DNA from: Kitasatospora sp. NBC_00458
GTDB taxonomy: Bacteria; Actinomycetota; Actinomycetes; Streptomycetales; Streptomycetaceae
Assembly (NCBI RefSeq): GCF_036013975.1
Contig: NZ_CP107904.1
Location: 4,093,001 to 4,157,000, forward strand
Direction: 5' to 3'
Length of the DNA stretch: 64,000 nt
This document shows positions 41,124-50,141 of the stretch, in pieces (the first letter of the stretch is position 1; each line of letters opens with the position of its first letter). Below the pieces are notes generated by a model. It was not told the origin of the DNA. It did no database searches and was given only the letters and a program-made list of their open reading frames with translations. A program made the position numbers and the translations under genes.

Positions 41124-43706
41124 ATGCAAACCGTGGCGGACGTGACGGGGAGAACGAACAGCGACACCGGTGGCACCCCCACCGCGGAGGCACCCGGCCC
41201 TGCGCCGACGGACCCCGCCGCGGGGCCGCCCCGCGGACCGGGCCCCGCCCGCACCGGCCGGGTCCGGGAGCCCGTGGCGCTGATCCGCCTCCTCGTCGGC
41301 CTCGGCGCGATCACCCTCGCCCTCCTGCTCGCCGACTACGCCCGCGCCACCACCGGCGGCATCGCCGCCGACGTCGCCCAGGCCGCCGAACTCGTGCCGC
41401 GCCCGCTGGCCGGCATCGCCGCCGGCCTCACCACCGCCGCGTTACTGCTCGTCCCCGCGTACTCGGCGACCCGCCGGCTGCTCGGCGTGGTCCCCGACCG
41501 GCGGCAGGTGCTCCAGCACCTCGCCGACGGCCTGCTGGCCGCCGTCCTCGCGTACGGCGTCTCGCTCGCCCTCGACCTCTGGGTCGACGGCGCCGCGCCC
41601 CTCTCCCTGGTCTCCGCGCTGACCCAGCTCCTGCCCGGCGACACCCTCGCCCGCACCGAGCCGGTCTACGGCTACCTCGCCCCCGTCCTCGCCTTCCTCA
41701 CCGCCTCCGGGGCCCGTGAACGACGGGTGCCGCGGAGCCTGCTGACCCTCTCCGGGCTCGCCGGGCTGGCCGGCGGGTTCGCCACCCCGACCGCCCTGCT
41801 GCTCGGCCTGCTGATCGGCTGGACGGTCGCCCACGGCACCCGCTACGCCGTCGGCACCCCGGATCCCCGGCCCCGGCCCGCGCAGATCCTGCACAGCCTG
41901 CGCGAGGCGGGCCTGCGCCCGGTCGCCGCCGCCCCCGCCGGCCCCGACCGCTACCTCGTCCACCAGGAGCCCGGCCGCCCGGACCTCGACGTCCAGCTCC
42001 TCGACCGGCAGGCGGTCACCGCCGCCCTGGTGCAACGGGCCTGGCGCCGGCTGCGGCTGCGGACCGCCCCGCACCCGCGGGCCCTCCGCTCGCTCCGCAC
42101 CGGCCTGGAGCACGAGGCCCTGGTCTCCTACGCGGCCGTCGCCGCCGGGGTCCGCACCCGCCGGATCGCCGCCACCGCCGAGCTCGGCCGGGAGACCGCG
42201 CTGGTCGCGTACGAGCGCCTGCCCGGTCGCACGCTGGACCGGCTCGCCGACGGGGAGGTCACCGACGCGCTGCTCGCCGACGCCTGGGGCCAGCTCGCAC
42301 TGCTCCAGCGGCGCGAGATCTCGCACCGGGCACTGGTCCCGTCCGCGCTGCTGGTCGACGCGGCGGGATCGGTGCACCTGGTGGACTTCGCGGACGGCGA
42401 CATCGCGGCGAGCGACCTCGTCCTGCGCAGCGACATCGCCCAGCTGCTCACCACCTTCGCCCTGCGCACCGGCGCCGAACGGTCGGTCCGGGCCGCGGTG
42501 GCGGTGCTCGGCCCCGACGCGGTCGGCGCCGCCCTCCCGCTGCTGCAGCCGATCGCCCTGGCCCGCAGCACCCGGCACGCCCTCAAGCGGTCCGCCGCGG
42601 CCGCACCCTGCTCGCCGTCGGCGACCGTGCCGCCCCAGCGCTCCGTGCCCGCTGCGGTGGACGCACCGGACACCGCCGCGCAGACGCAGACGCCGCCCGA
42701 CCTGCTCGACGCCATCCGCGCCGAGGTGCTCCGCACCCAGCCGCAGGCGCCGGTCCGCCCGGTCAGGCTGGAGCGGCTCCGACCCCGCACCCTGCTCGCC
42801 GTCGGCGGCGGGGTCGTGGCCGGCTGGCTGCTGCTGCCCCAGCTCTTCGCCACCGAACAGAACCCGGTCGCCGCCGTCATCGACGCCGACCCGCTCTGGC
42901 TCGTCCTCGCCCTGCTCGCCGCGGCCTCCAGCCACGTCATGTCGGCGATGGGCTTCGTCGGCTTCGTCCCGGAGCGGCTGGACTTCCGCAACGCGGTGCT
43001 CGCCCAGGTCGCCGGCTCGTTCGTGAAGCTGGTCTCCCCCGGCGGGGTGGGGGGCGTCGCCCTGAACATCCGCTTCCTCCAGCGGGCCGGCATCCCGACC
43101 GCGCAGGCGGTGTCCAGCGTCGGCGTGGGCCAGCTCCTCGGCCTGGTGCTGCACCTGCTGCAGCTCGGCGCCTTCGTCTACCTGCTGGGACTGGAGCCCG
43201 GCGGCTCCGAGCTGGACGCCCTGCCGGCCGTGGTCGGCGGCCTCACCGTGGCGGCCGTCCTGCTGGCCGCGGTGTCCGCCGTACCGCCGGCCCGGCGCTG
43301 GCTGACCGCCCGGCTGCGCCCGCTGACCGCCGAGGTGCTGCCCCGGCTGCTGGAACTCCTGCGCAACCCGGGGCGGCTCGCGGTCGGCGTCACCGGTCAG
43401 CTGCTGGTCTCGATCTCGCTGGTCGCCTGCCTGTACTGCTGCGCCCGGGCGGTCGGGCGGGAGCCGGCCTTCGCCTCCGTCGCGGTGGTGCTCCTGATCG
43501 GCAACGCGGCCGGCAGCGCGGCGCCGACCCCCGGCGGGGCCGGCGTCGTGGACACTGCGCTGGTGACGCTGCTGGAGCACACCGCGTCGATGGAGGAGGG
43601 CGGGGCGCTGGCCGCCGTCGCGCTCTACCGGCTGCTCACCCTCGTCCTCCCGGTGCTGCCGGGCTGGGCGGCGTTCACCTGGCTGCAGCGCCGCCGGGCG
43701 CTGTGA
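41124..43706 (+). CDS. LPG-synthase-like membrane protein fused to kinase-like domain
   Basis: The 860-aa protein has an N-terminal membrane bundle (about 50-250), a cytoplasmic kinase-like region (about 260-500, with HRALVPSALLVDAAGSVHLVDFADG resembling a degraded catalytic loop), and a C-terminal lysylphosphatidylglycerol-synthase transmembrane domain of eight helices (about 570-850, with FVKLVSPGGVGGVALNIRFLQR and NAAGSAAPTPGGAGVVD). It may flip or move a lipid. Leu107 is encoded by TTA (41442-41444), so translation should depend on the bldA tRNA and rise late in development. The catalytic acid in the kinase-like HRD is replaced. Confidence 0.88.
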   Translation: MQTVADVTGRTNSDTGGTPTAEAPGPAPTDPAAGPPRGPGPARTGRVREPVALIRLLVGLGAITLALLLADYARATTGGIAADVAQAAELVPRPLAGIAAGLTTAALLLVPAYSATRRLLGVVPDRRQVLQHLADGLLAAVLAYGVSLALDLWVDGAAPLSLVSALTQLLPGDTLARTEPVYGYLAPVLAFLTASGARERRVPRSLLTLSGLAGLAGGFATPTALLLGLLIGWTVAHGTRYAVGTPDPRPRPAQILHSLREAGLRPVAAAPAGPDRYLVHQEPGRPDLDVQLLDRQAVTAALVQRAWRRLRLRTAPHPRALRSLRTGLEHEALVSYAAVAAGVRTRRIAATAELGRETALVAYERLPGRTLDRLADGEVTDALLADAWGQLALLQRREISHRALVPSALLVDAAGSVHLVDFADGDIAASDLVLRSDIAQLLTTFALRTGAERSVRAAVAVLGPDAVGAALPLLQPIALARSTRHALKRSAAAAPCSPSATVPPQRSVPAAVDAPDTAAQTQTPPDLLDAIRAEVLRTQPQAPVRPVRLERLRPRTLLAVGGGVVAGWLLLPQLFATEQNPVAAVIDADPLWLVLALLAAASSHVMSAMGFVGFVPERLDFRNAVLAQVAGSFVKLVSPGGVGGVALNIRFLQRAGIPTAQAVSSVGVGQLLGLVLHLLQLGAFVYLLGLEPGGSELDALPAVVGGLTVAAVLLAAVSAVPPARRWLTARLRPLTAEVLPRLLELLRNPGRLAVGVTGQLLVSISLVACLYCCARAVGREPAFASVAVVLLIGNAAGSAAPTPGGAGVVDTALVTLLEHTASMEEGGALAAVALYRLLTLVLPVLPGWAAFTWLQRRRAL

Positions 43707-43738
43707 CCCCGGCGGGAGCCGTGACCCCGGTGGGAGCC
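43703..43738. repeat. 18-bp tandem repeat at 3' end of LPG-synthase-like gene
   Basis: GTGACCCCGGCGGGAGCC (43703-43720) and GTGACCCCGGTGGGAGCC (43721-43738); the first copy contains the gene's TGA stop. Confidence 0.75.
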
Positions 43739-43751
43739 GCCGGCGCCCGCG

Positions 43752-43946
43752 CTACTCCCGGTACTCGTCCTCGTCGAGCTGGACGACCCGGCTCTGCTCG
43801 GCCACGTCCGCGACGTCCGTGGCCGGGTCCGCCCCGAGCGCCCGGCGCTCGGCCAGCTCGTCGTACTCGTCGCCCTCCTCCGCCCCGTCGTCCGGCTCCG
43901 CGGATTCGTCGACCTCGTCCAGGTAGTCCTCGTGGTTCTGCGGCAT
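43752..43946 (-). CDS. Small acidic hypothetical protein
   Basis: The 64-aa protein is strongly acidic (MPQNHEDYLDEVDESAEPDD...DEYDE), with an ordered-looking ERRALGADPATDVADVAEQSR and a DEDEY C-terminus. Proteins of this kind, about 60-160 aa and acidic, are common in streptomycetes (DUF5709-like wording is possible), with no known role. It is convergent with the LPG-synthase-like gene and divergent from the AhpD-like gene. Confidence 0.6.
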   Translation of the reverse strand: MPQNHEDYLDEVDESAEPDDGAEEGDEYDELAERRALGADPATDVADVAEQSRVVQLDEDEYRE

Positions 43947-44132
43947 GGCGTCCGTCCTCGCTGCTCGGAGGCTCCCTCGGGCACGGTGGGGGTACTGGAA
44001 GTATCCGCCGTCGACCGTCCCGGCGCGACGCGCCGCCCACCGCCCGGCGTGTTGTCGGGCACCGCCCGGTCCACCGGATTGACCCGTGGAAACGTCCACC
44101 GAATGCACCCCGACCGGGGTTCACCCGGCTCC

Positions 44133-44138
44133 TAGGGT
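44133..44138 (+). promoter_or_regulatory. -10 element of leaderless AhpD-like gene
   Basis: TAGGGT ends 7 nt before the GTG at 44146; no ribosome-binding site is present. Confidence 0.5.
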
Positions 44139-44145
44139 CGTAGCC

Positions 44146-44616
44146 GTGACGACGAACGAGCACCCCGCCGGGCCTGCCGCCCGCCTCGACTACGCCCGCA
44201 CCGCGCCCAAGGTCTTCCGCGCGATGATCGCCCTGGACGCCGCCGCCCGCGAGGGCCTCGACCCGGCCATGGTCGAACTGGTGCAGGTCCGCTCCTCCCA
44301 GCTCAACGGCTGCGCCTACTGCCTGGACATGCACGTCAAGGACGCCCGGAAGGCCGGTGAGAGCGACGAGCGGATCTATCTGCTGCCGGTCTGGCGCGAG
44401 GCCCCGGCCGGGGTCTACAGCGAGCGCGAGCGCGCGGCCCTGGCGCTCGCCGAGGCGGTCACCCGCATCGGCGACGGGGTCTCCGACGAGGTGTACGGGC
44501 GGGCCGCCGCCCTGTTCGACGAGAAGGAGCTCGCCCAGCTGATCTCGCTCTGCTACACGATCAACGCCTGGAACCGGATCAACGTGGCCACCCGCAAGAC
44601 CCCCGTCGCCGCCTGA
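44146..44616 (+). CDS. AhpD/carboxymuconolactone decarboxylase-family protein
   Basis: The 156-aa protein contains the AhpD core: SSQLNGCAYCLDMHVKDARKAG, in which CxxC plus His form the redox site (C-A-Y-C-x3-H), within an all-helical fold. It could reduce alkyl hydroperoxides or act as a thiol-disulphide protein. GTG 44146 gives the standard length; the frame extends to 44086 without a ribosome-binding site. It is a single gene. Confidence 0.88.
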   Translation: MTTNEHPAGPAARLDYARTAPKVFRAMIALDAAAREGLDPAMVELVQVRSSQLNGCAYCLDMHVKDARKAGESDERIYLLPVWREAPAGVYSERERAALALAEAVTRIGDGVSDEVYGRAAALFDEKELAQLISLCYTINAWNRINVATRKTPVAA

Positions 44617-44799
44617 GGCGCCTCGCGGGAGGCCGGGCGCGGGGCTCCCGGTGCACACCCGGCCGACCGGCCCGCCGGGGCGGACGGACCGCCGGGGCGA
44701 ACGGGCCGCAGGCCACCGGGGGTACGATCGGTGCCGTACCAGCAGGGCTTACCCACACCTCCCGGTGGCCCCGAGGCCCTTACGAACGACGGGGAAATC

Positions 44800-45444
44800 A
44801 TGTCCGGCTCGCACTACTTCACCGGTGCACCCGAGGTCGCCAGCGAGCGCCGTCCGATCACGGTCACCCTGCCGGACCTCACCCTGGAACTGACCACCGA
44901 CGCGGGCGTCTTCTCCCGCACCCGGCTGGACCCGGGCACCCGGATCCTGCTGGAGCACGCGCCCCCGCCCCGGGTGCGCGGCCCGATCCTGGACATCGGC
45001 TGCGGCTACGGCCCGATCGCGCTGACCTGGGCGAGCCGGCGCAAGCGGCTGCCGGTCTGGGCGGTGGACGTCAACACCCGCGCGCTGGAGCTGGTCCGGC
45101 TGAACGCCGAGGCGCTGCGGCTGGGCAACGTGCAGGCCGCGCTGCCCGAGGAGGTCCCCGCCGACCAGCGGTTCGCGGCGATCTACTCCAACCCGCCGAT
45201 CCGGATCGGCAAGACCGAGCTGCGCCGCCTGCTGGAGCAGTGGCTCGGCCGGCTCACCCCGGACGGCTCGGCGTTCCTGGTGGTCCAGAAGCACCTGGGC
45301 TCCGACTCGCTGCAGAAGTGGCTGAACGACCAGGGTTTCCCGACCACCCGCGTCACGTCGGTGAACGGGTTCCGGATCCTGGAAGCGCGGCCCCGCCCCA
45401 CGGCGGGCGAGGGCCCCGAGAGTGGACGAGGTACGACGTCGTGA
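44800..45444 (+). CDS. RsmC-type class I rRNA methyltransferase
   Basis: The 214-aa protein has the methyltransferase motif I ILDIGCGYGPIALTWA (about 65-80), the acidic AVDVNTRALELV, and the catalytic NPPIRIGK (N-P-P-[FI], about 130) of base N-methyltransferases such as RsmC. It should methylate a guanine N2 in rRNA. The N-terminal GSHYFTGAPEVASERRPITV is typical of the streptomycete homologues. Its TGA overlaps the GTG of the following SpoU-type gene. A possible promoter -10, TACGAT, lies at 44723. Confidence 0.88.
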   Translation: MSGSHYFTGAPEVASERRPITVTLPDLTLELTTDAGVFSRTRLDPGTRILLEHAPPPRVRGPILDIGCGYGPIALTWASRRKRLPVWAVDVNTRALELVRLNAEALRLGNVQAALPEEVPADQRFAAIYSNPPIRIGKTELRRLLEQWLGRLTPDGSAFLVVQKHLGSDSLQKWLNDQGFPTTRVTSVNGFRILEARPRPTAGEGPESGRGTTS

Positions 45445-46025
45445 AGCAGCTCCGCGGGACCGAACTGAAGCGGCTGCACCGCCAGTGGCGGCGTGGCAAC
45501 GAGTTCCGGCTCGCGATGATCCTGGAGAACCTGCAGTCGCCGTTCAACGTCGGCTCGATCGTCCGGACCGCCGCCGCCATGGGCGCGGAGAAGCTCTACC
45601 TCACCGGCGACACCCCGTCGGTGCGCTCGTCGGGTGCGCAGAAGGCCGCGATGGGCACCGACAAGTACCTCAAGGTCGAGCACTTCCCGACGGTCGCCGA
45701 GGCCGTGGCCGCGGCCAAGGGCGACGGCTACAAGGTGGTCGGTCTGGAGCTGGCCGACGAGGCGGTGCCGATGTTCGCCGCCCAGCTGACCCCGGCGGTC
45801 GCCTTCGTCCTCGGCCACGAGGACCGCGGGATCACGCCGGACGCGCTGGCCCTCTGCGACCAGGTGGTGTTCGTGCCGCAGCTGGGCCGGGTCGGCTCGC
45901 TGAACGTCTCCGCCGCCGCGACGGTGGCCTGCTACGAGGCGCGCCGCCAGGGCTACGCGATCACCGGCGCCCCGGACGGCTCGGACGCCGGCGGCTTCGA
46001 CGCGGACGGCCTCGACGACGACTGA
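45441..46025 (+). CDS. TrmH/SpoU-family RNA 2'-O-methyltransferase
   Basis: The 194-aa protein has the SPOUT signature: FRLAMILENLQSPFNVGSIVRTAAAMGA (motif 1), FVLGHEDRGITPDALALCD (motif 2) and VPQLGRVGSLNVSAAATVACYE (motif 3). It transfers methyl to a ribose 2'-OH of tRNA or rRNA. GTG 45441 overlaps the preceding stop, so the two RNA methyltransferases are coupled. The last 20 residues are acidic and disordered. A 30-bp perfect palindrome terminates transcription. Confidence 0.92.
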   Translation: MKQLRGTELKRLHRQWRRGNEFRLAMILENLQSPFNVGSIVRTAAAMGAEKLYLTGDTPSVRSSGAQKAAMGTDKYLKVEHFPTVAEAVAAAKGDGYKVVGLELADEAVPMFAAQLTPAVAFVLGHEDRGITPDALALCDQVVFVPQLGRVGSLNVSAAATVACYEARRQGYAITGAPDGSDAGGFDADGLDDD

Positions 46026-46034
46026 CCGCCCGCC

Positions 46035-46064
46035 CCGGCGGGAGGGGGCGCCCCCTCCCGCCGG
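46035..46064. terminator. Bidirectional terminator, 30-bp perfect palindrome
   Basis: CCGGCGGGAGGGGGC is immediately followed by its reverse complement GCCCCCTCCCGCCGG. It separates the RNA-methyltransferase pair from the convergent tetramate operon and marks the left edge of that cluster. Confidence 0.8.
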
Positions 46065-46073
46065 CGGCCGGTG

Positions 46074-47132
46074 TCAGACCTCGACGAGGACCTTGCCCCG
46101 GTTGGCCTCCCGGTCGAGGTAGAGGCTCCGGTAGGCCTTCGGGATCTCGTCGAACCCCTTGTGCACGGTCTGGTGGTAGCGGACCTCGCCGTCCCGGACC
46201 AGCCCGCCCAGCTCCCGGTGCATCTGTGCCAGCAGCGGCTCCGTGAACCACTCCTGGGCGAAGATCCCGCGGATCGTGGTGCGCGGGAACATGATGTACG
46301 GGAGCAGCCGGGGCCCGGTGAGGTCACCGTTCACCGTGGTCGCCCACTGCCAGCAGACGGCCACCTGGCTGTCCACGTTGAGCATGGTGAACACCGCGTC
46401 GGTCACGGTGCCGCCCAGGTTGTCGAAGTACCGGTCGACCCCGTCGGGGGCGGCGAGCAGCAGCGCCTGACGGACCTTCTCGGCGTCGTCGGCCTGGTCG
46501 TAGAGGACCACCTCGTCGAACCCCAGCCCCCGCAGGTACTCGGCCTTGCCCGGCGAGGCGGTGGTGCCGACCACCCGGCCGGCGCCGGCCCGCCTGGCCA
46601 GCTGGCCGACCAGGGTGCCGATCGAACCGGACGCGCCGCTGATCACCACGGTGTCGCCGGGGCGGACGGTCATGAACCGGGTCAGCGTGCCCCAGGCCGT
46701 CATGCCGGGCGCGCCCATGATGCCGAGGGCCGTGGAGACCGGCAGCCGCTCGTCGTACCAGGCCGGGTCGAGGCGGCGGTAGGCCGGGAACACCATCGGG
46801 AAGGTGCCGGTCTTCCACAGCTCCTCGGCGCCGTTGTGCACGACGTGGCTCCGCCAGCCGCCGAAGCCCTGCACCAGGTCGCCGACCCGGAACGCCGCCT
46901 CCGGCCCCGCCTCGACCACCTCCATGATCGAGTCGGCGCCCATGTGGTGGCCGATCGGCGTCTCCAGGGCGAGCCCGTTCTGGTACGGGTCGACCGAGAC
47001 GTACCGCGTCCGGAAGAGCATCTCGTCCGGACGGAGGTCGATCTCCACCTCCTCGACGACCTTCCGGTAGATCCGGTTGACGTCGGGCACCCCGTCCAGG
47101 TGCTCCCGGACGACCCACTTCTCGATCCTCAT
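46074..47132 (-). CDS. MDR-family NADP-dependent reductase, PTM ring-closure enzyme (IkaC/Ox4-like)
   Basis: The 352-aa protein is an MDR oxidoreductase: substrate-domain RTRYVSVDPYQNGL and GWRSHVV, then the Rossmann VVISGASGSIGTLVGQLARR (about 150-170), VGTTASPGKAEYLRGLG, and DGVDRYFDNLGG. No structural zinc motif is visible. In ikarugamycin and HSAF biosynthesis the MDR enzyme performs the last, NADPH-dependent reductive ring closure of the polyene. Its ATG overlaps the stop of the FAD oxidoreductase (ATGA), so the two are coupled. It is the last gene of the operon. Confidence 0.85.
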   Translation of the reverse strand: MRIEKWVVREHLDGVPDVNRIYRKVVEEVEIDLRPDEMLFRTRYVSVDPYQNGLALETPIGHHMGADSIMEVVEAGPEAAFRVGDLVQGFGGWRSHVVHNGAEELWKTGTFPMVFPAYRRLDPAWYDERLPVSTALGIMGAPGMTAWGTLTRFMTVRPGDTVVISGASGSIGTLVGQLARRAGAGRVVGTTASPGKAEYLRGLGFDEVVLYDQADDAEKVRQALLLAAPDGVDRYFDNLGGTVTDAVFTMLNVDSQVAVCWQWATTVNGDLTGPRLLPYIMFPRTTIRGIFAQEWFTEPLLAQMHRELGGLVRDGEVRYHQTVHKGFDEIPKAYRSLYLDREANRGKVLVEV

Positions 47133-48898
47133 GCCAGGGCTCCCGTCTCCATGGTCTCGGTGTCCTCCGCGCCGTCGCGCTCCTCGGCGGTCGCCCCGCC
47201 CTGCCGGGCCTGCCGGGGCGGCCCGCCCACCGGGATGATCCGGTGCGTCGGCGGCGGCGCGCTCCGGTCGACCTCGGCGGTGAACTCCAGTCCGTCGTCA
47301 CGGCAGATGAACTGCATGACGTGCCGGCCGGCGGCGGCCGCCCGGATCAGGCCGCCGATGGTCGCCCAGACCCCGGAGAGGTAGAAGTCCGACAGCCCCG
47401 GCAGCACCGGACCGCTCTTCTTGATCTCCTCCTCGACCGTCTCCGCGCCCTCCACGAACGGGTTCCAGCCCGGGAAGGTGCCGTCGTAGACGCCGGTGTA
47501 GCGGACCTGGGTGAGCGGGGTCGAGACGTCGGCGACGGCCACCGCGTCCTTGAACCCGGGGAACCGCTCGTCCAGGAAGGCGGCGATGCCGTTGCGGACC
47601 CGCCGCTTGGCCGCCATGTACTCCCGCCCGTGCTTGACCGGCAGGGTGTGCAGCTCCTCGCCGCGGCGCACCCGGGAGGACTGCTCCGGCCCCTCGTGCA
47701 GCGCCCGCCAGGGGGCGATGTCCGAGAAGTACGTCGCGAACACCACCGTCGACTCGCTCGGTGCCAGCTCCGGGTAGTGCCGGGTGCGGAACTGCACGTT
47801 CATCGAGTGGCAGCGGATCCCGGTCAGCGCGCTCGCCTCCTGCTCGGTCAGCAGGTAGGTGGTGCACGGGTCGCCCTGCGGGAAGGGCTTGCGCAGCCCC
47901 AGGAACAGGGAGACGTAGCCGGGCGACAGCTGGCCGGGCTCGTCGATCAGCGAGGTGTAGAGCCGCCGGTAGGTGTCGTTGAGGTACCGGCCCTTGAGCA
48001 GCTTCATCACCGTGGTGTGGCCGTCGGCGGCGGAGACCACGATGTCGGCCCGGAACTCCCGGCCGTCGCTGAGCCGCACGCCGACCGCGCGGTCCTGCTC
48101 GACGAGGATCTCCTCGACCTTGGCGTTGTAGGTGATCTCGCCGCCGAGCTTGCGGTACCGCTCCTCGATCGACCGGGCGAGCCCGAGCGAACCGCCCTCG
48201 GGCACCCCGGCGGCCTGGTTGGCGTGCGAGGCCAGTTGGAAGTAGAACGGCAGCACCGGGAAGGCCGGGTGCTTCTCGTAGAGGATGAAGTTGAACGCCT
48301 CGCGCAGCAGCGGGTCGCGGAACCGCAGCGCGAAGTCGGTCATCAGCACCGTGATCGACTTGCGGATGGTGTTGAAGTACGGCACGAACGAGGCCAGCAT
48401 CCGCCACCGCTCCAGCCGGCCCATCAGCCCGACCGGTTTGAGGAACGGGTAGACCGCGAGCGCCTTCCGGAAGGTCCGGATGCCGGCGCAGAACTCCCGG
48501 ATCGGCGCCGCGTCGGCCGGCGAGAGGGCGAGCAGGTGCGCCTCCAGCCGGTCCGGGTCGGAGTAGAAGCGGACCGCCCGGCCGTCCCGGCCCCGGACGA
48601 TGTTGAACACGTCGAAGTGGCGCATCTCCTTGCCCTGGAGCGCGCCCAGTTCGAGCCAGATCTGGTACATCTCGTTGCCCGGTCCGTTGCCGAGCAGCCA
48701 GCTGATGCACCAGTCGAAGGTGAAGTCGCTGCGGTCCCAGCCGGTGCACGAGCCGCCGGGGATCTCGTGCATCTCGAAGATCTGCGTCCGGTAGCCGTTC
48801 ATCCGGGCGTAGCACCCGGTGGAGAGGCCGCCGAGGCCGCCGCCGACGATGATCATCGTCTCTCGGCGGCGCCCGGCGACCGGTTCCCGTGTCGTCAT
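47129..48898 (-). CDS. Phytoene-desaturase-like FAD oxidoreductase of PTM cluster (IkaB/FtdC-like)
   Basis: The 589-aa protein has the N-terminal FAD Rossmann motif MIIVGGGLGGLSTGCYAR (about 15-32), EMHEIPGGSCTGW, a middle region with RKLGGEITYNAKVEEILVEQ and ADIVVSAADGHTTVMKL, and the C-terminal FAD motif GLSDFYLSGVWATIGGL, the phytoene-desaturase/PTM oxidoreductase pattern. A 40-residue acidic tail follows. These enzymes form the first carbocycle(s) on the tetramate polyene. Only one copy is present here, unlike the two to three in HSAF and frontalamide clusters. Confidence 0.88.
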   Translation of the reverse strand: MTTREPVAGRRRETMIIVGGGLGGLSTGCYARMNGYRTQIFEMHEIPGGSCTGWDRSDFTFDWCISWLLGNGPGNEMYQIWLELGALQGKEMRHFDVFNIVRGRDGRAVRFYSDPDRLEAHLLALSPADAAPIREFCAGIRTFRKALAVYPFLKPVGLMGRLERWRMLASFVPYFNTIRKSITVLMTDFALRFRDPLLREAFNFILYEKHPAFPVLPFYFQLASHANQAAGVPEGGSLGLARSIEERYRKLGGEITYNAKVEEILVEQDRAVGVRLSDGREFRADIVVSAADGHTTVMKLLKGRYLNDTYRRLYTSLIDEPGQLSPGYVSLFLGLRKPFPQGDPCTTYLLTEQEASALTGIRCHSMNVQFRTRHYPELAPSESTVVFATYFSDIAPWRALHEGPEQSSRVRRGEELHTLPVKHGREYMAAKRRVRNGIAAFLDERFPGFKDAVAVADVSTPLTQVRYTGVYDGTFPGWNPFVEGAETVEEEIKKSGPVLPGLSDFYLSGVWATIGGLIRAAAAGRHVMQFICRDDGLEFTAEVDRSAPPPTHRIIPVGGPPRQARQGGATAEERDGAEDTETMETGALA

Positions 48899-48950
48899 TC
48901 CAGCCTTCCTCGTCCGTACCGTGGAGTGCGTTGCCGTTGTCGGGGGGTGC

Positions 48951-50141
48951 TCACCAGGCGACCGGGAGCGCCTGCAGGCCGTTCACCATCGCGTCCTCCT
49001 TCCAGCGCAGTTCGCGCTCGGGGACGGCCAGCCGCAGTCCGGGGAGGCGGCCCAGCACCCGCTCGATCGCCACCTGGAGCTCCAGCCGGGCCAGGTGGGC
49101 GCCGATGCAGTAGTGCACCCCGTGGCCGAAGCCGATGTGCGGGTTGCCCTGGCGGTCCAGGACCAGGCGCTCCGGCTCCTCGAACACCTCCGGGTCGCGG
49201 TTGGCGGCGGCGGTGGCGATCATCACCGCCTCGCCGGCCCGGATGGTGACCCCGCCCAGTTCGACGTCGGCGGTGGCGTACCGGGGCAGGCTGAAGCCGG
49301 TGAGCAGCGGCACGTACCGCATCAGCTCCTCGACGGCCTTGGGGATCAGCTCGGGCCGCTCCCGCAGCCGCTGCAGCTCCTCGGGGTTGACGAGCAGTTG
49401 GTGGAAGAAGTTGCCGATCTGGTTGGTGGTGGAGACGAAGCCGGCGATCAGCAGGTCGCAGGCGATCGAGAGCAGCTCCTCCTCGCTGATCAGCCGCTGC
49501 TCGCGGCAGGCCCGGACCAGCACGGTGAGCAGGTCGTCGCCGGGCTCCCGGCCGCGCAGCTCCAGCACGCCGGCCATGTAGTCGATGAACGCCCGGCCCT
49601 CGACGGCGAGCACCTCGCCGGGGGTGACGGCGGAGAGCACCGTCTCGGCCCAGCCCCAGAGCATCCGGTGGTCCTCGGCGGGGATGCCGAGCACCTCGCA
49701 GATGATGGTGGTGGGCATCGGGATGGCGAAGCCCTCGACCAGGTCGGCGGGCTGCCCGGCGGCGGTCATGCCGTCGATCAGCTCGTCGGCCAGCTCGCGG
49801 GCGCGCACCCGCAGCCGTTCGACCCGGCGGGCGCTGAACTCCCGGGCGACCAGCGAGCGGAGCCTGGTGTGCTCGGGCGGCTCGGTGGAGAAGAGGCCGG
49901 CGCCGGTGCGGGCGACCGGGCGCATCCGGGGCTGGTCCTGGTCCATCGCGGCGGCGAGGCTGAACCGCGGGTCGGCGAGCACCGTCCGGACGTCCTCGTA
50001 CCGGGTGGCCAGCCAGGCGCCGTCGCCGTACGGCAGACGGATCCGCACCAGCGGCTGGTCCCGCAACTCGGCGTAGGCGGGGTGGAGTTCGAGGCCGGGC
50101 GCCTCGAAGGGGTAGGACAGCGGCTGGTGCTGCCTGAGCAT
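48951..50141 (-). CDS. Cytochrome P450 of PTM cluster
   Basis: The 396-aa P450 has ExxR in EELMRYVP, the heme loop FGHGVHYCIGAHLAR with the ligand Cys, and the N-terminal YAELRDQPLVRIRLPYGDGAWLATRYEDV of CYP107-like enzymes. Its I-helix reads AGFVSTTNQI: Val replaces the usual Asp/Glu before the Thr pair. It probably oxidises the finished macrolactam, as IkaD and FtdF do. It lies directly downstream of the synthase. ATG 50141 gives normal length; ATG 50240 would give 429 aa and overlap the synthase stop by 11 bp, which would fit coupling. Confidence 0.87.
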   Translation of the reverse strand: MLRQHQPLSYPFEAPGLELHPAYAELRDQPLVRIRLPYGDGAWLATRYEDVRTVLADPRFSLAAAMDQDQPRMRPVARTGAGLFSTEPPEHTRLRSLVAREFSARRVERLRVRARELADELIDGMTAAGQPADLVEGFAIPMPTTIICEVLGIPAEDHRMLWGWAETVLSAVTPGEVLAVEGRAFIDYMAGVLELRGREPGDDLLTVLVRACREQRLISEEELLSIACDLLIAGFVSTTNQIGNFFHQLLVNPEELQRLRERPELIPKAVEELMRYVPLLTGFSLPRYATADVELGGVTIRAGEAVMIATAAANRDPEVFEEPERLVLDRQGNPHIGFGHGVHYCIGAHLARLELQVAIERVLGRLPGLRLAVPERELRWKEDAMVNGLQALPVAW

